Positions 18,211-26,466 of a stretch of DNA of 64,000 nt are shown one piece after another. Below the pieces are notes generated by a model. That model did not search any database, had not been told where the DNA came from, and saw only the letters and a program-made list of their open reading frames with translations. This DNA comes from Solirubrobacter sp963724195 (GTDB lineage Bacteria; Actinomycetota; Thermoleophilia; Solirubrobacterales; Solirubrobacteraceae), in assembly GCA_963724195.1 (NCBI GenBank), contig CAVRTQ010000009.1, positions 12,454-76,453 of the forward strand, read 5' to 3'. Both the position numbers and the translations under genes were made by a program. Within the stretch, counting starts at the first letter, position 1, and the number at the start of each line of letters is the position of its first letter.

Positions 18211-19548
18211 GTGACCGCGACTGCCACCGACACCTTTGACGTCCTCGACCCCGCTACGGGCGAGGTCATCGCCACCCTCGATCACGGCGACCCCGAAGCC
18301 GCGGTCGCGGCCGCGCGAGCGGCCTTCCCCGCTTGGGCACGCACGGCGCCCGCCGACCGGGCGACGCTCCTGAAGGCCGGCGCGCGGCGGCTCCGCGAGC
18401 ACCTCGAGGAGCTTGCGGAGCTGCAGACGCGCGAGGGCGGCAAGCCGCTCGACGACTCGCGCGGCGGCGTCGAGGCGGGCATCGGCGCGATCGAGCAGTA
18501 CGCCGAGCTCGGGCCGCTGCACCGTGGCCGAGCACTGCAGGGCGGCTGGGACGCGACCGACGTGATGGTCCACGAGCCCCGCGGGGTGGTCGCGCTGCTC
18601 GTGCCGTGGAACGATCCGGTGGCGATCGCGTGCGGCCAGATCGCGGCGGCGCTCGTGACCGGCAACGCGGTCGTGTTCAAGCCGTCGGAGAAGACGCCGC
18701 TGACCGGCGCGCGGATCGTCGAGCTGCTCGACATCCCCGCCTTGCACCTGCTGCAGGGCGATGCGCGCGTGGGCCGCCCACTCGCCGCGCACCCGGACGT
18801 CGACCTGGTGATGCACACCGGGTCGGTGCAGACGGGCAGGGAGATCGCGGACGTGGTCGCGGGGCGGCTCGGCAAGGCGCTGCTCGAGCTCGGCGGCAAG
18901 GACGCGCTGATCGTGGACGAGGACGTCGACCCCGAGTGGGCCGCGGCGCAGGCGGCCCTGGGTGCGTTCGCCAACGCGGGGCAGATCTGCACCTCCGTGG
19001 AGCGCATCTACGTGCACGAGACGGTCGCGGAGCCGTTCATCCAGGCGCTCGAGCGGGAAGCGCGCGGGTGGACGATCGGGCCGCTGATCGACGCGCGTCA
19101 GCGGGAGCTCGTCCACGGGCACGTGACCGACGCGGCGCAGCGCGGCGCCGAGGTGCGGTGCGGCGGCGAGATCCCGGACGGGCCCGGATTCTTCTACCCG
19201 CCGACGGTGCTCGTGGGCGGCGACGCCGACGCGCCGGTGCTCCGCGAAGAGACGTTCGGACCGGTCGCGGCCGTCCAGGTCGTGTCCTCCTTCGACCAGG
19301 CGCTGGAGCTCGCCGACCGCACGGACTACGGCCTCGCCGCGACCGTGCTCACGAAGAGCCCGGCGCACGCCCAGCGCGCGGCGCGCGAGCTCGCCGTCGG
19401 CACGGTGAAGATCAACGCCGTCTTCGGCGGCGCGCCCGGCGGCGCCGCCGAGCCCGCCCGCCTGAGCGGGAGCGGGTTCGGCTACGGGCCCGAGCTGCTC
19501 GACGAGCTCACGCGCACGAAGGTCGTGCACATGGGCATCGCGCCCTAA
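18211..19548 (+). CDS. Aldehyde dehydrogenase family protein
   Basis: 445-residue NAD(P)-dependent aldehyde dehydrogenase, slightly shorter than the usual 470-500. Seen: VPWNDPVAIACGQIAAAL and PSEKTPL (cofactor site), the general base Glu226 in LELGGKDAL, catalytic Cys260 in NAGQICTS, and EETFGPVAAVQV. The C-terminus has an extended Gly/Ala stretch (GGAPGGAAEPARLSGSGFGYGPE) that resembles the succinic-semialdehyde/betaine-aldehyde branch. GTG 18211 is used; no good ribosome site. It overlaps the convergent Rieske gene by four bases. Substrate not assignable. Confidence 0.9.
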   Translation: MTATATDTFDVLDPATGEVIATLDHGDPEAAVAAARAAFPAWARTAPADRATLLKAGARRLREHLEELAELQTREGGKPLDDSRGGVEAGIGAIEQYAELGPLHRGRALQGGWDATDVMVHEPRGVVALLVPWNDPVAIACGQIAAALVTGNAVVFKPSEKTPLTGARIVELLDIPALHLLQGDARVGRPLAAHPDVDLVMHTGSVQTGREIADVVAGRLGKALLELGGKDALIVDEDVDPEWAAAQAALGAFANAGQICTSVERIYVHETVAEPFIQALEREARGWTIGPLIDARQRELVHGHVTDAAQRGAEVRCGGEIPDGPGFFYPPTVLVGGDADAPVLREETFGPVAAVQVVSSFDQALELADRTDYGLAATVLTKSPAHAQRAARELAVGTVKINAVFGGAPGGAAEPARLSGSGFGYGPELLDELTRTKVVHMGIAP

Positions 19549-20096
19549 GCGCGCACTTCGATCCGGCCGTCCGTCACCCGCACGTCCAGCACCGGCTGCG
19601 GGTAGGCGGACGGGCCGCGCTCGACGGACCCGTCCTCGAGCCGGAACTCGCTCGCGTGCAGCGGGCAGACGACGCACTCGCCCTTGAGCTCGCCGTCCGC
19701 CAAGGAGCCCCCGCGGTGCGCGCAGCGGTCTTCGAGCGCGTGCACCCGGCCGTTGCGGCGCGCGAGCACGAGCGCGCGGCCGTCCACCTCGACGCCGCGC
19801 AGCTCGCCCTCCCCCAGTGCGCTGTCGTCCGCCACGTCCGTCCACGCCTCGGGCCCCGCCGCGAACACGGTCTGGTCCACTCCGACACCCTTGGCGTAGG
19901 ACAGGTGCCCGCCGAGATGGCCGCCGACGCTCACGGCGCCCAGGCCCGCCAGGCCGAGCGCGACCCCGACGACCGTGGCCTCCGCCCCGCCGTGCCGGAC
20001 CGGCAGGACGATCGGCAGCGGGTGCGCGGCGTGCCCGATCGGCACTCCGCTGAGGGCGTTCTTGATCGGGCCCTTGGGGTCGCACCCCGGGCCCAT
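19545..20096 (-). CDS. Rieske [2Fe-2S] protein with a shortened DUF2231 membrane domain
   Basis: C-terminal Rieske ferredoxin domain with both cluster motifs, CAHRGG and CPLHASEF, so an electron-transfer or redox-sensing role. The N-terminal part (GPIKNALSGVPIGHAAHPL) is the start of a DUF2231 membrane domain, and GVALGLAGLGAVSVGGHLGGHLSYAKG is its end, but roughly 90-100 residues that normally hold the intervening helices are absent. Upstream, family-like sequence (EVASLDGPAEAVAKWARG) continues in another frame to about 20165, so the real gene probably starts there with a frame change near 20090. Deletion could be natural or an assembly loss. Confidence 0.75.
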   Translation of the reverse strand: MGPGCDPKGPIKNALSGVPIGHAAHPLPIVLPVRHGGAEATVVGVALGLAGLGAVSVGGHLGGHLSYAKGVGVDQTVFAAGPEAWTDVADDSALGEGELRGVEVDGRALVLARRNGRVHALEDRCAHRGGSLADGELKGECVVCPLHASEFRLEDGSVERGPSAYPQPVLDVRVTDGRIEVRA

Positions 20097-20200
20097 TTCG
20101 CGACGGCCTCCGCCGGGCCGTCGAGCGAGGCGACCTCGCCGCGGCGCTCGACGAGGTGGGCGCTACCCCGCAGCCGTGTCCGGCGATGATCGATGCAAAC

Positions 20201-20256
20201 TCAACCAATCGGTTGACAATCGTCCGATCGGCGTCTACTCTCAACCACATGGTTGA
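20201..20256. promoter_or_regulatory. Promoter and twin operators of the arsR operon
   Basis: Two identical-arm dyads, TCAACC-AATC-GGTTGA (20201-20216) and TCAACC-ACAT-GGTTGA (20241-20256), lie exactly 40 bp apart centre to centre. The first overlaps a consensus -35 TTGACA (20213-20218); TACTCT at 20236-20241 fits a -10 with a 17-bp spacer. The second dyad covers the expected start site and the ATG at 20249, so the mRNA would be leaderless. Layout is that of autorepression by the ArsR protein. Confidence 0.7.
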
Positions 20257-20562
20257 GGAACTGGACGCGGTCTTCCACGCGCTCTCCAGCGAACCGCGGC
20301 GGGCGATGCTCGACGCGCTCACTGCCGGGGAGCGCACCGTGGGGGATCTCGCGGCGCCCTTCGAGATGTCGCTCGCCGGCGTCTCCAAGCACCTGAAGGT
20401 GCTGGAGGGTGCGGGGCTCGTCGAGCGGCGCACCGAAGGCCGCACGACGATCTGCACGCTGCGGGCCGCGCCGCTCGCCGACGCGAGCGCATGGGTGCGC
20501 CACTACGAGCGCTTCTGGGATGACGCACTCGATCGTCTGCAGAAGCTGGTCGAGGAGAGTGA
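20249..20562 (+). CDS. ArsR family transcriptional regulator
   Basis: About 105-residue winged-helix repressor. Seen: HALSSEPRRAMLDALTAGERTV, the recognition region LAAPFEMSLAGVSKHLKVLEGAGLVERRTEGRT and a C-terminal dimer helix HYERFWDDALDRLQKLVEE. No metal-binding ELCVCDL-type cysteines are present, so it belongs to the non-metal SdpR-like branch normally paired with SRPBCC genes. The frame does not close at the expected place; a one-base loss near 20555 would give a stop overlapping the GTG of the next gene, and I end it there. It starts inside its own putative operator. Confidence 0.85.
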
Positions 20563-20993
20563 ACCGCTTCGCCGTCACGCTGCAGCGCGTGATCCGGGCG
20601 CCGCGCGCCCGGGTGTACCGGGCGTTCCTGGACCCGGAGCTGGTCGCGCAGTGGCTCGCGCCGGGCGGATCGGTCGTGTCGACCGCGACCGTCGACGAGC
20701 GTGTCGGCGGCGTGCACCGCGTCGACATGATCGACGAGCACGGCGAGGCGCACCTGTTCGACAGCGTCATCCAGGAGCTCGTGCCGGACGAGCGCATCGT
20801 CCTGCTCTTCAAGTTCCACTGGGACGCGGAGGAGACGGTGCTGACCGTGTCCTTCCGCGACGTGTCAGGCGGGACCGAGCTGACGGTGGATCACCAGCGC
20901 GTGCCGCTCACCGGTCCCCTCAACCAGCAGTCGGTCGATGCCGGCTGGAATTCCGTGCTGGACAAACTCGAAGGAGTCGCAGATGCCCTCTGA
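20559..20993 (+). CDS. SRPBCC (AHSA1-like) domain protein
   Basis: 144-residue START/Bet v1-like ligand-binding domain, usual partner of SdpR-like ArsR regulators. Seen: N-terminal VTLQRVIRAPRARVYRAFLDPELVAQWLAP in parts, GGVHRVDMIDEHGE, and C-terminal NQQSVDAGWNSVLDKLE, all typical of the AHSA1 family. The GTG at 20559 overlaps the arsR end and the gene overlaps the DUF899 start by 11 bases, so the three are one operon. Ligand unknown. Confidence 0.85.
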   Translation: MNRFAVTLQRVIRAPRARVYRAFLDPELVAQWLAPGGSVVSTATVDERVGGVHRVDMIDEHGEAHLFDSVIQELVPDERIVLLFKFHWDAEETVLTVSFRDVSGGTELTVDHQRVPLTGPLNQQSVDAGWNSVLDKLEGVADAL

Positions 20994-21645
20994 TGCCCGC
21001 CTCGCCCTGCTCGAACGCGAGAAGCAGCTCACGCGGATGAGCGACGAGCTCGCCCGCGAGCGCGCCGCCCTCCCCTGGGAGGAGGTCACGGCCGAGTACG
21101 TGTTCGACACCGAGCACGGCCCGCGCACGCTCGCCGAGCTGTTCGACGGCCGCTCGCAGCTGATCGTGTACCACTTCATGTTCGCGCCCGAGTGGGACGA
21201 GGGCTGCGCGAGCTGCACGGCGACCGGGCACCACATGGACCGGCCGCGCGTGTACCTCGAGAACCACGACGTGACGTGGACCGCGGTCTCGCGCGCGCCG
21301 CTGGAGAAGCTGCTCGCTTACCGCGAGCGGATGGATTGGACGTTCCCGTGGGCGTCCTCCCACGGCAGCGACTTCAACTTCGACTTCAAGGTGTCCTCCA
21401 CTGCGGAGCGGCCGCTGCGCGAGTACAACTTCCGCGAGGGCGCGCCGCACGACGGCGAGCTGCACGGGATGAGCGCGTTCATCCTGCGCGACGGCAAGGT
21501 GTTCCACACGTATTCCGCCTACTCGCGCGGGCTCGACCTTATGTGGGGCATGTACGCCTGGCTCGACCGCGCCCCGCTCGGCCGCAACGAGAGCGAGGGC
21601 TACTGGCTCAAGCGCCCGGACGAGTTCGCCGCCGCGGTGTCGTGA
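20983..21645 (+). CDS. DUF899 (thioredoxin-like fold) protein
   Basis: 220-residue member of the DUF899 family. Seen: LTRMSDELARERAALPWEEV, LFDGRSQLIVYHFMFAPEWDEGCASCTATGHHMD (in parts) with a CASC motif at about residues 76-79, WTFPWASSHGSDFNFDF, and GMSAFILRDGKVFHTYSAYSRG. The fold is thioredoxin-like with CxxC at a peroxiredoxin-like place; activity is not established. AAGGAG lies 7 bases before the ATG. Third gene of the arsR operon. Confidence 0.85.
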   Translation: MPSDARLALLEREKQLTRMSDELARERAALPWEEVTAEYVFDTEHGPRTLAELFDGRSQLIVYHFMFAPEWDEGCASCTATGHHMDRPRVYLENHDVTWTAVSRAPLEKLLAYRERMDWTFPWASSHGSDFNFDFKVSSTAERPLREYNFREGAPHDGELHGMSAFILRDGKVFHTYSAYSRGLDLMWGMYAWLDRAPLGRNESEGYWLKRPDEFAAAVS

Positions 21646-21767
21646 TGTTCGCTCACGTCGGCGGTGTGCCCGTCGAGGAGCTCGTCCCGCTCGCGCTTGC
21701 CGGTGGCGGCCTGCTCGCGAGCGCGCTGCACCGCCTCAGAAGTCGAGCGCGCGGACGCGGGTCGTGA
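21645..21767 (+). CDS. Very small hydrophobic protein, 40 residues
   Basis: ATG overlaps the DUF899 stop (TGATG). MFAHVGGVPVEELVPLALAGGG is followed by a basic tail RLRSRARGRGS, giving one membrane helix with positive-inside tail. Similar short 'MFAHV.G.PVEE' proteins occur in actinobacterial operons to my knowledge, but no function is known. It overlaps the convergent BNR gene by 32 bases. Confidence 0.5.
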   Translation: MFAHVGGVPVEELVPLALAGGGLLASALHRLRSRARGRGS

Positions 21768-22887
21768 AGTCCCGCCAGCTCTTCGTGCGGTCGTCGCCCC
21801 AGACATAGACGATCCGGTTCGCGTCCCGGAGCCCGCGGGGCGTGACCGGGCGCACGCAGAAGCCGGACGGGTCGGCGGTGAGCTGGCGGTGGCTCCAGGT
21901 GCGGCCGTCGTCGGGCGTGAACCACTGCTCGGCCTGGCGCCAGCGGCCGAGCTGGCGGGACAGATACACGTACCGCGGGTCGTCGTGGTCGAACGTCGCC
22001 CCGGCGGAGTTCCCGCCGGCGGCGACGATCCGGCGGCTCTGCCAGCGGGTGCCGTCGTGGAGCGCGTAGTAGTACGCGTCGCCGGCGCTGGTGCGACGGA
22101 TGTAGACGATCCGCGGCCGGCCTTCGCTCGTGAGCGCGATGTCCTGCGGCCAGGCACGACCACCGCTGCTCGAGTACCGGTAGACCTGATCGAGCTCGGA
22201 GATGTCCAGCGGCACGTTCTTCAGCGACCCGAGCCGGCGACCGCCCACGGCGTACAGGTCGCCGCCCTCGTAGCGCAGGTAGTGCAGCCCGTTGCGGTAG
22301 CTGCTGACGTGGCCGTCGCTGAAGATGGCGTGGATGCGGCGCCGGCCGTCGCCGACGTACTTCGCGTACGGGCGCTGCCCCTCGTGCGAGCGCACCAGCT
22401 CGCGGGCGGGAACCCACTCCCGGCCGTCCTCCGTGTAGGAGAACGTCGGGTTCCAGCCGCCGCCCCGCCAGAACAGCCACAGCTTGTCCTCGAGCTGGAT
22501 CGGGTTCGGGTACGTGTAGCCGAGGCCGCCGGGCACGTTGGTCGGGACGGTGTGGACGCGCCCGAACTCGGCGATCGAGTGCTTGTGGAGCCCGACCATG
22601 TACCGCATGACGCTCGGGATGCCGGGCGGCGGCAGGTCGCGCCCGGAGTGCGGGCAGAAGAACACCATCAGATGCCCGTCCCGCCGGAACACGAGCGACG
22701 GGTTGTTGTGATCGTCGCGGCCGAGCCCGCGGAAGATCAGCTTCTTGCTGAGCTGCCCGCCGCGGGTGTAGCGGGCGACCCACACGTTGCCGGTCGTCGA
22801 GATCCACCCGGTGAACGTGTGGCCGTCGTGCGAGATCGCGCGCGGGTCGCCGAAGAAGGACCACGAACCCGCGCCGAGCTCACGCAT
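21736..22887 (-). CDS. BNR_4 repeat (seven-bladed propeller) protein
   Basis: 383-residue protein with beta-propeller motifs of the BNR_4 family: SHDGHTFTGWISTTGNVWVA, NNPSLVFRRDGHLMVFFCPHSG, YPNPIQLEDKLWLFWRGGGWNPTFSYTEDGREW, IHAIFSDGHVSS, and WSHRQLTADPSGFCVRPV in order. These folds occur in secreted polysaccharide lyases and sialidase-like proteins, but there is no signal peptide. The ATG at 22887 (MRELGAGSW) is preferred over one at 22920, which would overlap the upstream aminotransferase-like gene. Catalytic identity unknown. Confidence 0.75.
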   Translation of the reverse strand: MRELGAGSWSFFGDPRAISHDGHTFTGWISTTGNVWVARYTRGGQLSKKLIFRGLGRDDHNNPSLVFRRDGHLMVFFCPHSGRDLPPPGIPSVMRYMVGLHKHSIAEFGRVHTVPTNVPGGLGYTYPNPIQLEDKLWLFWRGGGWNPTFSYTEDGREWVPARELVRSHEGQRPYAKYVGDGRRRIHAIFSDGHVSSYRNGLHYLRYEGGDLYAVGGRRLGSLKNVPLDISELDQVYRYSSSGGRAWPQDIALTSEGRPRIVYIRRTSAGDAYYYALHDGTRWQSRRIVAAGGNSAGATFDHDDPRYVYLSRQLGRWRQAEQWFTPDDGRTWSHRQLTADPSGFCVRPVTPRGLRDANRIVYVWGDDRTKSWRDFTTRVRALDF

Positions 22888-22897
22888 TGCGCAAGTA

Positions 22898-24311
22898 TCA
22901 CTGATAGAGGCGGCGCACACCTTCCGCGAGACGCTCCGGCGGCTCCGCGGCGAACGTCAGCCGGAGGAACGGGCCGGGCGGCTCGGCGGCGAAGAACGGC
23001 CGCCCGGGCGAGACGATCACACCGGCCGCAGCGGCCCGCGCCGCGAGCTCGCGATCGTCCGTGCCCGGCTCGAGCGGCACCCACAGGTTCATCCCGCCCG
23101 CGGGCACGTCGACCGCCATCGGCAGCGCGGCGACGAGCGCGTCGCGCCGCTCCCGCAGCACCTTCCTGAGCCGCCGCAGGTGCGCCCGCCACGCGGGCGC
23201 ACCGACCACCTCGAGCGCCGCCTCCTGGAGCGGCCCCGTGACGAACAGGTCCTCGACGATCCGCGCCGCCCGGAGCCGCGCGGCGGCGGGCCCACGCGCG
23301 GTGACCGCCGCGATCCGCAACCCGGGCGCCGAGGCCTTCGTGAGCGACCGGATGTGCACCACGTGCCCGTCCGGGTCGTCCACGAACAGGGGCGGCGGCG
23401 CGACGCCGCGGCGCCGGGCGGCGCCCGTGGCGCGCGGGCGAGGACGCGCGGGCCGCGGCGGCGGGCGGGCCCAGCGCGAGGTCGCGGAACGCGTCGTCCT
23501 CGACGATGAACGCGCCCGCGGCGCGGACCGCGTCCAGCACGGCCGCGCGGCGTTCGAACGCCAGCGTCGCGCCGTGCGGGTTCGCGTAGACCGGCTGCAG
23601 GTAGACGACCCGCGCGCCGGTCGCGGCCAGCGCGTCGGCCAGGAGGTCGGGACGGATGCCGTCGCGGTCGGCGGGGACCGGGACGGGCACGAGGCCCTGC
23701 GCGCGCGCCGCGGCGAGCGCACCCAGGTAGGTCGGCGACTCGACGATGATCGGCGCGCCCGGCGCCGCCAGGCCACGGAAGCACGCCGCCAAAGCGGCCT
23801 GGCCGCCCGGCGTGATCAACACGTCGCCCGCGGAAGCGCCCACCTCCGCCGCGAAGTACGCGCGCAAACCGGTCAAGCCCGCCAGCGGCACGCGGTCCCA
23901 CGCGCCCGGGCGGCGCGCGGCTCTCGCCAAGGCCGCCCCCAGGAGCGCCGTCGGCTGTAACTCGGCCGGGAGGTACCCGGTCGATAACACGATCGCGCCC
24001 GGCACGGGCGGGCGGATCAGCGTCTCCAGCGCGTCGGCGTCGATCGAGCGGGCCCCGAGCGGCACGGCCTGCCACGACGGGTCGGGCGTGACGACGCTCC
24101 GCGCCGCGGCGACGAACGTCCCCCGCCCCGGCCGCGTCTCCACCACTCCACGCGCGACGAGCACGCCGATCGCGCGCTGCACGGTGGCCGGCCCGGCCCG
24201 GTGCCGGACCATCAACTCACGCACCGAGGGCAGACGGGTACCCGGTGCCGCGCCCGCCACCAACCCCTCCAGGCTTGCGATCACACCTCCGGCTGCGTTA
24301 TCGTGCGGCAT
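22898..24311 (-). CDS. MocR-type regulator: GntR DNA-binding plus PLP aminotransferase-like domain, frameshifted
   Basis: About 470 residues. N-terminal GntR winged helix (LPSVRELMVRHRAGPATVQRAIGVLVARGVVETRPGRGTFV, about 27-68), then a fold-type I aminotransferase domain (TPGGQAALAACFRGL, ESPTYLGALAAARA, QPVYANPHGATL) and the PLP lysine in RSLTKASAPGLRIAAV. The frame changes near 23420-23440 inside a GC-rich run. Members usually control a neighbouring transporter or vitamin B6/amino-acid gene; the divergent EamA transporter is the obvious candidate. The ATGs of the two genes overlap by two bases, leaving no room for a promoter unless one start is too long. Confidence 0.85.
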
Positions 24312-25287
24312 GAGTAACGGCAGTAACGCTACCGACCACAGCTCGGTAACGCAACGCGGCGTGATGTGGGGCTTCCTGGGCGTGCTCGCGTTCTCGTTCT
24401 CGCTGCCGTTCACGCGCGTCGCGGTCGAGGAACTGGACGCGACGTTCGTCGGCCTCGGCCGCGCACTCGTGGCCGCCGCGCTCGCCGCGATCTTCCTCAC
24501 GGCCACGAAGGCCAAGCTCCCCGCACGCAAGGACATCCCGCGGTTCGCGATCGTCGGCCTCGGCGTCGTGATCGGCTTCCCGCTGTTCAGCTCGCTCGCA
24601 CTCAAGAGCCTCGAGTCGGCGCACGCGAGCATCGTGGTCGGCCTCCTCCCCGCCGCGACCGCGGTGTTCGCCGTCCTGCGCGCGGGCGAACGCCCGACCA
24701 AGACCTTCTGGTTCGCGGCCGCCGCCGGCCTCCTCGCCGTGATCGCGTTCGCGGCCACGCAGGGCGTGAACGGGCTCGCCGTCGCCGACCTGCTCGTGCT
24801 CGTCGCGGTGATCCTCGGCGCCCTCGGCTACGCGGAGGGCGGCGCGCTCTCGCGCACGTACGGCGGACCGCAGACGATCTGCTGGGCCCTCCTCGTCACG
24901 GCGCCCTTCCTGGTCATCCCCGTGGCCATCGCCGCCCAGCAGCCGATGCACGCCAGCCCCGAAGCGTGGCTCAGCTTCGCCTACGTGAGCGCGATCAGCA
25001 TGTTCCTGGGCTTCTTCGCCTGGTACCGCGGCCTGGCGCTCGGCGGCGTGGCCAAGATCGGCCAGACGCAGCTCGCCCAGCCCGTGCTCACCCTGCTCTG
25101 GTCCGCGCTCATCCTCAGCGAGCAGATCACCGCTTCGATGATCGTGGCCGCGCTCGCCGTCCTCACCTGCGTGCTCGCCACGCAGCGCACCCGCGCGTCA
25201 GCCCACGATGAACGCGGGCGGCGGGGTGCCCTCGATGCGCACGGGAACCTCGGCCAGGGCGCTCCGCTCCCACGCAGCCCGCACTAG
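24310..25287 (+). CDS. EamA/DMT-superfamily transporter
   Basis: About 325 residues with ten predicted membrane helices in two EamA repeats (first from WGFLGVLAFSFSLPFTRVAVEEL, second from LLVLVAVILGALGYAEGG). Drug/metabolite exporters of this kind expel amino acids or related compounds. ATG 24310 is the longest start; GTG 24361 or ATG 24364 just before the first helix are plausible and would free about 50 bp for control by MocR. GTAACG occurs three times there (24314, 24323, 24346). The C-terminus runs 90 bases into the convergent GNAT gene, perhaps by a frame error near 25200. Confidence 0.85.
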   Translation: MSNGSNATDHSSVTQRGVMWGFLGVLAFSFSLPFTRVAVEELDATFVGLGRALVAAALAAIFLTATKAKLPARKDIPRFAIVGLGVVIGFPLFSSLALKSLESAHASIVVGLLPAATAVFAVLRAGERPTKTFWFAAAAGLLAVIAFAATQGVNGLAVADLLVLVAVILGALGYAEGGALSRTYGGPQTICWALLVTAPFLVIPVAIAAQQPMHASPEAWLSFAYVSAISMFLGFFAWYRGLALGGVAKIGQTQLAQPVLTLLWSALILSEQITASMIVAALAVLTCVLATQRTRASAHDERGRRGALDAHGNLGQGAPLPRSPH

Positions 25288-25815
25288 CGCGAACACGACG
25301 ACGTCGTGCATCTCGTCGCCGTGCCGGTGCCACGCGTGGAGCACGCCCTCGCGCCGGAACCCCACGCGCTCCAGCGCCCGTTGCGAGCGCCCGTTGCGCG
25401 TGTTCGCCCACGCCGTCAGCCGCTCGACGCCGAGCCGCCGGAAGGCCAGCGCCGCGATCATCGCCTTGGCCTCGAAGTTCGCCCCTGAGCCCCAGTACGG
25501 CTGCCCGAGCCAGGACCCCACCGTGGCGCGCCGGTCCCGCTGCGCGATCTCCGTCAGCCCGGTCACACCGAGCGCCCCGGCTGACGGGTCGACGATGAGG
25601 AAGTCCATGATCTCGCCCGCCTCCCGTTTGGCCGGCTGCGCCGCGATCCACCCTGCAGCCTGCGCCACCTCCGCGTACGGCCCCCACGAGAACCAGCGCG
25701 TGACCGCCGGGTCCGAGGCGAGCTCGAACAGCCGCGGCGCGTCGTCCGCGACCGGATAACGCAGCGACAGGCTCGGCCCGCTGACCACGAGCGGGTCCTG
25801 CTCGTGCGCCGTCAA
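25198..25815 (-). CDS. GNAT family N-acetyltransferase (RimJ/RimL-like)
   Basis: 205-residue acetyltransferase. Seen: LSLRYPVADDAPRLFELASDPAVTRWFSW (RimJ/RimL N-terminus), IGSWLGQPYWGSG-like VGSWLGQPYWGSGANFEAKAM region in parts (acetyl-CoA loop), and NTRNGRSQRALERVGFRREGVL, the canonical C-terminal motif. Such enzymes modify protein N-termini, antibiotics or small amines; substrate unknown. The next minus-strand gene upstream is the zinc-finger-like protein. Confidence 0.88.
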   Translation of the reverse strand: MTAHEQDPLVVSGPSLSLRYPVADDAPRLFELASDPAVTRWFSWGPYAEVAQAAGWIAAQPAKREAGEIMDFLIVDPSAGALGVTGLTEIAQRDRRATVGSWLGQPYWGSGANFEAKAMIAALAFRRLGVERLTAWANTRNGRSQRALERVGFRREGVLHAWHRHGDEMHDVVVFALVRAAWERSALAEVPVRIEGTPPPAFIVG

Positions 25816-25819
25816 ACGG

Positions 25820-25990
25820 TCAGGAGTCCATGGCGTCGTACGCCTCGCGGTCGACGGTCTGGTGGACCTCGTCGTCCGACGGCGTCTCGTCGTGCTCGTC
25901 GCCCAGGTGCTCCTTCAGCCCACGCGTCAGCTCTTCGTCGTCGGCGGCGGAGATCGTCTCGCCACAGAGGTTGCACTCGACTACACGCAC
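25820..25990 (-). CDS. Small C2H2-like zinc-binding protein, 56 residues
   Basis: GTG at 25990 with AGGGGGA about 8 bases upstream. The sequence begins MRVVECNLCGETISAADDEE and contains Cys6-X2-Cys9-X18-His28-X4-His33, a C2H2 zinc-finger spacing, followed by an acidic tail (about 16 Asp/Glu in 56). The acidic character argues against DNA binding and for protein or RNA interaction. It lies between rpiB and the GNAT gene, on the same strand. Not a family I recognise by name. Confidence 0.65.
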   Translation of the reverse strand: MRVVECNLCGETISAADDEELTRGLKEHLGDEHDETPSDDEVHQTVDREAYDAMDS

Positions 25991-26003
25991 AGCTCAGATC
26001 CCC

Positions 26004-26465
26004 CTAGATGTCGTCCCGTAGGAACTCACGCTCGATGCCGTCGATCTTCGCCAGGCGCCGCTTGTGGCGGTCTTCCTGGGTGAAGCTCGCGGCCAGATAG
26101 GCCTTGATGATGTCCGCGGCGAGCGCGGGACCGATCACGCGGCCGCCGAGGCACAGGATGTTGCAGTCGTCGTGCTCGACCGACTGGTGCGCCGTGTAGG
26201 TGTCGTGCGCGACGACGGCGCGGATCTCCGGGAACTTGCAGGCCGCGACCGCCACGCCGGCGCCGGAGCCGCAGACCAGGATCGCGCGGTCGGCGCCGCC
26301 GGTCCGCACCGCCTCGGCCGCGAGGCGCGCCGTGTCGGGATAGTCGACGGGATCCGTGGACCACGTGCCGAGGTCGGTGACCTCATGGCCCTCGGCGGCC
26401 ACGGCCTCCAGGACCATGGCCTTCAAGGGAAACCCCGCGTGATCGAACGCGCACGCGATCTTCAC
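26004..26465 (-). CDS. rpiB: Ribose-5-phosphate isomerase B
   Basis: 153-residue RpiB/LacA-family sugar isomerase interconverting ribose 5-phosphate and ribulose 5-phosphate. Seen: FDHAGFPLK (substrate loop), the active cysteine Cys65 in LVCGSGAGVAVAACK, and HDTYTAHQSVEHDDCNILCLGGRVIG. It is the last gene of the pentose-phosphate cluster, one base after the glucokinase stop. Full length, single frame. Confidence 0.94.
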   Translation of the reverse strand: MKIACAFDHAGFPLKAMVLEAVAAEGHEVTDLGTWSTDPVDYPDTARLAAEAVRTGGADRAILVCGSGAGVAVAACKFPEIRAVVAHDTYTAHQSVEHDDCNILCLGGRVIGPALAADIIKAYLAASFTQEDRHKRRLAKIDGIEREFLRDDI

Positions 26466-26466
26466 T

